From an uncultured Bacteroidota bacterium (lineage in GTDB: Bacteria; Bacteroidota; Bacteroidia; Chitinophagales; Chitinophagaceae), in the NCBI GenBank assembly GCA_903906615.1, contig CAIVKT010000588.1, positions 1-10,120 of the forward strand: a stretch of DNA of 10,120 bases, in the 5' to 3' direction. Shown here one piece after another: positions 7,095-10,120 of the stretch (its first letter is position 1; each line of letters starts with the position of its first letter). Made by a program: the position numbers and the translations under genes. The notes under the pieces were generated by a model. It was given only the letters and a program-made list of their open reading frames with translations, did not search any database and had not been told where the DNA came from.

Positions 7095-8597
7095 ATGCTC
7101 AGACAGTCCACGCAGCAGCGGCTTTTACAGAAGCTATCGCCACAGCAGATTCAGCTCATGAAACTGTTGCAGATACCTACTGCCAATCTTGAAGAGCGCA
7201 TCAAAGAAGAACTCGAAGAAAACCCCGCACTGGAATCTGAACTGGACGGTGGCAGCCTGGAGAATAACAACGACGACACTTACGACCTCGATGATAAATC
7301 ATCAGACCTGGAAGACGGTGAACCCGGCGAAGAAGTTGACCTTACCGATGATGCCTCTGAAAAAGTAGACCTGGACGACTTCCTCCGTCGCGAGGACGAT
7401 GATGGGGGTGGCGACTATGGCGATGATTATTATGGGGGTGGCGACAATGAGCGCATGGTAACACCCGCCCGTGTAGAAACAAATTTTCACGATCACATAC
7501 TGGATCAGCTGGGTATGCTGGAACTGGACGAGCGCCGCCACAAAATAGCCGAGCAGATCATAGGTAGCATGGACGAGGACGGCTACCTGCGCAGGGAAGT
7601 AACCTCTATTGTAGACGATCTTGCCTTTGGCCAGAACGTATCTACCACACCAGAGGAAATTGCCGCGCTCATAAAAGAGATACAAAAGTTCGACCCTCCC
7701 GGCATCTGCGCATGGACACTACAGGAGTGCCTGCTGCTACAGATAAAGAGAATGCCCAACTCCAAGCCTGCCCGCGATGCCGCTGCGGTAATTGATAAAT
7801 ACTACGAAGAGTTTATCAAGAAGCATTACGACAAGATACAGCGCCACCTCAACCTGAATGACGAAGACTTTAAAAACGTCATCGGCATCATCATCAAGCT
7901 GAACCCCAAGCCCGGCGCACCATTTGCCGTGGTAAACAAAGCAGAGAGCTATGTGATCCCCGATTTCTTTGTGTTCAATAACAACGGCATACTCGAGTTG
8001 TCGCTTAACTCCAAGAACGCACCCGAATTGCGTGTATCAGAGGGATATAAGGAAATGATCACCGCCTACGACCGCAGCGAGAAAAAGAACAAGCAGCAGA
8101 AGGAAGCGGTGCTCTTCATCAAACAAAAGCTCGACTCTGCACGCTGGTTCATAGATGCCATCAAGCAACGCCAGCACACCCTCCTGCACACCATGCAGGC
8201 CATTATGGCCTTCCAGAATGAGTTCTTTACTACCGGCGATGAATCTACGTTGAAGCCCATGATACTCAAAGATATTGCGGCCCTCACTTCGCTCGATGTA
8301 TCTACCGTATCGCGCGTGGCCAACAGCAAGTATGTGCAAACCGAATACGGGACCTACAAGTTGAAATACTTCTTCTCAGAAGCCCTGCAAACAGAAAGCG
8401 GCGAAGAAGTATCTACCCGCGAGGTAAAGAATATACTCAATGAGTTCATAACAGCCGAGAACAAGCGCAAGCCCCTCTCCGACGACCAGCTCACCGATAT
8501 GCTCACCGAAAAAGGCTACAACATAGCCCGCCGCACCGTAGCCAAATACCGCGAACAACTGAATATCCCTGTGGCGCGGTTGAGAAAGGAGTTGTAA
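7095..8597 (+). CDS. rpoN: RNA polymerase sigma-54 factor
   Basis: RpoN directs core RNA polymerase to -24/-12 promoters, where open-complex formation needs an AAA+ activator. The 500-residue protein has all expected regions. Region I, at 1-48, is Gln/Leu-rich (STQQRLLQKLSPQQIQLMKL) and is the activator-interacting part. Region II, at about 49-120, is a very acidic Asp/Glu/Gly linker. The core-binding domain spans about 125-320, with DEDGYLRREV at 160-169 and FDPPGICAWTLQECLLLQ at 199-216. The helix-turn-helix lies near 388-415 (MILKDIAALTSLDVSTVSR), and the RpoN box ARRTVAKYRE, which reads the -24 element, is at 478-487. All signature motifs are intact. Within region II a 30-bp in-frame near-duplication produces two DGGGD/YGGGD units. 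No activator gene is nearby, so target genes cannot be inferred here. The stop codon is 3 bp from the stop of the convergent gene, leaving no room for a dedicated terminator between them. Confidence 0.97.
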   Translation: MLRQSTQQRLLQKLSPQQIQLMKLLQIPTANLEERIKEELEENPALESELDGGSLENNNDDTYDLDDKSSDLEDGEPGEEVDLTDDASEKVDLDDFLRREDDDGGGDYGDDYYGGGDNERMVTPARVETNFHDHILDQLGMLELDERRHKIAEQIIGSMDEDGYLRREVTSIVDDLAFGQNVSTTPEEIAALIKEIQKFDPPGICAWTLQECLLLQIKRMPNSKPARDAAAVIDKYYEEFIKKHYDKIQRHLNLNDEDFKNVIGIIIKLNPKPGAPFAVVNKAESYVIPDFFVFNNNGILELSLNSKNAPELRVSEGYKEMITAYDRSEKKNKQQKEAVLFIKQKLDSARWFIDAIKQRQHTLLHTMQAIMAFQNEFFTTGDESTLKPMILKDIAALTSLDVSTVSRVANSKYVQTEYGTYKLKYFFSEALQTESGEEVSTREVKNILNEFITAENKRKPLSDDQLTDMLTEKGYNIARRTVAKYREQLNIPVARLRKEL

Positions 8598-8600
8598 CGT

Positions 8601-9038
8601 TTACTTGAAATTATAGGCAATACCCATCTGGTTATTCCTTGGTGCCACCATACTCACCTTGCCACCCTCGTGGTGCCGGTTCACAGCATCTACAATGATC
8701 ATCGTTAGCCCTGCGGTAAAGAGGCCGCCACCAATGATCTCAACCGCATGGCCGTTATCTATTTGCGATTGGTTCACGAAAGTAAAGGGGCCGTCTGTTT
8801 TCGTTCCGTTCTTTACCTCTATAATGCCGCCAATAACTATCACAGCGCCGCCAAGCATGGTCCAGGTACCTACTGTACCTAATGTTGTTTGCATATGCGA
8901 CTTGCCTGCTGTGGTGATATTACCTGCAAGCGTATAAAAGGGATGTGCGTTAACAGGTGGGGTTGCCGCAGCAATGTCTTGAGCAAAACAATGAATGGAA
9001 AACATAGTAATGGAAAACAAGAAAAGTATTTGCTTCAT
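8601..9038 (-). CDS. Small exported or membrane protein of unknown function
   Basis: From the ATG at 9038 the product has 145 residues and begins MKQILFLFSITMFSIHCFAQ, a clear signal peptide with a probable cleavage after CFA before Q. Two glycine-rich hydrophobic segments follow, GTWTMLGGAVIVIGGIIEV and VEIIGGGLFTAGLTMIIVDAV, separated by a short polar stretch; each could span a membrane. The C-terminus (APRNNQMGIAYNFK) ends in an alternating, aromatic-containing stretch that might be a beta strand. I do not recognise the family and assign no function. The frame extends upstream to 9092, but that start would precede the signal peptide with 18 unlikely residues and overlap mfd, so 9038 is preferred. 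The gene lies 43 nt downstream of mfd on the same strand and may be cotranscribed; a weak -7-like box, TACATTTC, ends 2 nt before the ATG. It converges with rpoN. Confidence 0.75.
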   Translation of the reverse strand: MKQILFLFSITMFSIHCFAQDIAAATPPVNAHPFYTLAGNITTAGKSHMQTTLGTVGTWTMLGGAVIVIGGIIEVKNGTKTDGPFTFVNQSQIDNGHAVEIIGGGLFTAGLTMIIVDAVNRHHEGGKVSMVAPRNNQMGIAYNFK

Positions 9039-9081
9039 GCGAAATGTAGATTTGGGCAGCAATATAATAAAAATATAAGTG

Positions 9082-10120
9082 TTACTTTTCATCCACCAGC
9101 GCCGTCAAAAAGTTCAGTACGGTCTTCATACTTTTCATCTTATCCACCACCAGCAGGAAGTTCTTACCTACTTGTTTCAGGCGGGCATTCTTGGTTTGCT
9201 GTTGTATGTAGGCCAGTATGTGGTTAAAGGTGTCTGACTCAAAGTAGGGCGACTCGGGGTTGCTTACAAAGTACAGGCGCATCTGCTCGTTCTTCAGTAT
9301 CAGCTTTTCAAAGCCCAGCTCGCAGGCCACACGCCGGCAGCGCAGCGCGGTGAACAGCTCCTGCACCTGCGGCGGTATAGGCCCGAAACGGTCATTAAGG
9401 TCTGATGCGAATTTGGTGATCTCCTCTTCTGTTTCCAGGTCATCCAGCTGCGTGTACAATGAAAGGCGCTCGGTAATGTTCTCCACGTAGGTATCCGGTA
9501 TCAGTATCTCCAGGTCGGTATCTATGGTGCAGTCGCTTACAAAATCCTTCTTGAGGTCCAGCTCTTCTTTAAATACATCTTTAAAGTCTGTGGTCTTCAG
9601 TTCGCGCATGGCCTCGGCCAGTATCTTCTGGTACATCTCGAAGCCTATATCGGCTATAAAGCCGCTTTGCTCGCCGCCCAGCAGGTTGCCTGCCCCGCGT
9701 ATGTCCAGGTCGCGCATAGCTATCTGGAAGCCGCTGCCCAGCTCGTTAAATTGTTCCAGCGTTTGCAATCGCTTGCGGCTATCTCCCGGTAGCAGGCTCA
9801 TAGGCGGAGCTACGAGGTAGCAGAATGCCTTCTTATTGCTACGCCCTACCCTGCCCCTCAACTGGTGCAGGTCGCTCAATCCGAATTGATGTGCATTATT
9901 AATGATGATGGTATTCGCATTGGCTATGTCCACACCGCTCTCTACAATGTTGGTACAGCATAGCACATCATACTCTTTCTCTATAAATTTGAACAGCGCC
10001 TGCTCCAGCTGGTGGCCTTCCATCTGGCCATGGGCCATGCCTATGCTCAGGTCGGGGCACAGGTTGCGCAGCAGTGTAGCCATCTCCGGCAGGCTCTGCA
10101 CACGGTTATGCACAAAGAAC
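9082..10120 (-). CDS. mfd: Transcription-repair coupling factor Mfd, C-terminal part (5' end beyond the right edge)
   Basis: Mfd is a DNA translocase that pushes stalled RNA polymerase off damaged templates and recruits UvrA to start nucleotide excision repair. Only the last 345 residues are in the window; the frame is open at the right edge, where it reads FFVHNRV, a superfamily 2 helicase motif in the second RecA lobe. Then come motif V, TNIVESGVDIANANTIII, and motif VI, HQLRGRVGR. The translocation (TRG) motif shared with RecG, ELGSGFQIAMRDLDIRGAGN, follows. The remaining 150 or so residues, starting around LEILIPDTYVENITERLSLY, are the C-terminal regulatory D7 domain, which restrains UvrA binding and ATPase activity. 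RecG is excluded by this D7 region and by the ending. A GTG at 10113 is merely internal. The family length is about 1,100-1,150 residues, so most of the gene lies outside. No defect is visible in the part shown. Confidence 0.96.
   Translation of the reverse strand, partial: FFVHNRVQSLPEMATLLRNLCPDLSIGMAHGQMEGHQLEQALFKFIEKEYDVLCCTNIVESGVDIANANTIIINNAHQFGLSDLHQLRGRVGRSNKKAFCYLVAPPMSLLPGDSRKRLQTLEQFNELGSGFQIAMRDLDIRGAGNLLGGEQSGFIADIGFEMYQKILAEAMRELKTTDFKDVFKEELDLKKDFVSDCTIDTDLEILIPDTYVENITERLSLYTQLDDLETEEEITKFASDLNDRFGPIPPQVQELFTALRCRRVACELGFEKLILKNEQMRLYFVSNPESPYFESDTFNHILAYIQQQTKNARLKQVGKNFLLVVDKMKSMKTVLNFLTALVDEK

Noticed and set aside
9039..9092. Start at 9092 for the small exported protein
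   Set aside because: It would place 18 residues before an excellent signal peptide and overlap the mfd stop; the ATG at 9038 gives a normal export signal.

Overview
The window reads as an ordinary chromosomal stretch from a member of the Bacteroidota, most likely a Chitinophagaceae-like lineage. The evidence is: (i) close matches to Bacteroidota versions of HemD, DUF4271, alanine dehydrogenase and sigma-54; (ii) TAnnTTTG boxes, the Bacteroidota -7 promoter consensus, upstream of several genes; (iii) start codons without clear Shine-Dalgarno sequences. Taxon assignment is inference from family recognition, not from a database search.

Layout, left to right. On the minus strand (transcribed right to left) lie a DUF4271 membrane protein (1258-2133), a HemD-type uroporphyrinogen-III synthase (408-1202) and the first 114 codons of a secreted protein of unknown function that runs off the left edge (1-343). 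The gaps of 55 and 64 nt suggest one transcription unit. A divergent intergenic region of about 250 bp (2134-2384) holds promoter boxes and short repeats. On the plus strand follow an integral-membrane acyltransferase-3 protein (2385-3560), a repeat-rich spacer with a hairpin and a good promoter (3561-3803), and pyrG, encoding CTP synthase (3804-5453). pyrG ends at a strong hairpin/T-tract terminator.

The 265-bp gap 5454-5718 contains that terminator plus a two-hairpin REP-like element and no credible gene. Alanine dehydrogenase (5719-6930, minus) and rpoN, encoding sigma-54 (7095-8597, plus), are divergent and share a 164-bp promoter region. rpoN converges, with only 3 bp between stop codons, on a small exported or membrane protein gene of unknown function (8601-9038, minus). 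That gene lies 43 bp downstream of the C-terminal part of mfd, the transcription-repair coupling factor (9082 to the right edge, minus).

Functionally this is a mixture of housekeeping genes: tetrapyrrole synthesis, pyrimidine nucleotide synthesis, alanine metabolism, alternative sigma factor, and transcription-coupled repair. I found no mobile element with a transposase, CRISPR array, toxin-antitoxin pair, defence island or RNA gene. I do not see an exciting new multi-gene system. The items most worth a second look are the DUF4271-HemD pair, the two intergenic repeat families, the promoter boxes lying almost on top of start codons, and the small unknown proteins at 1-343 and 8601-9038.
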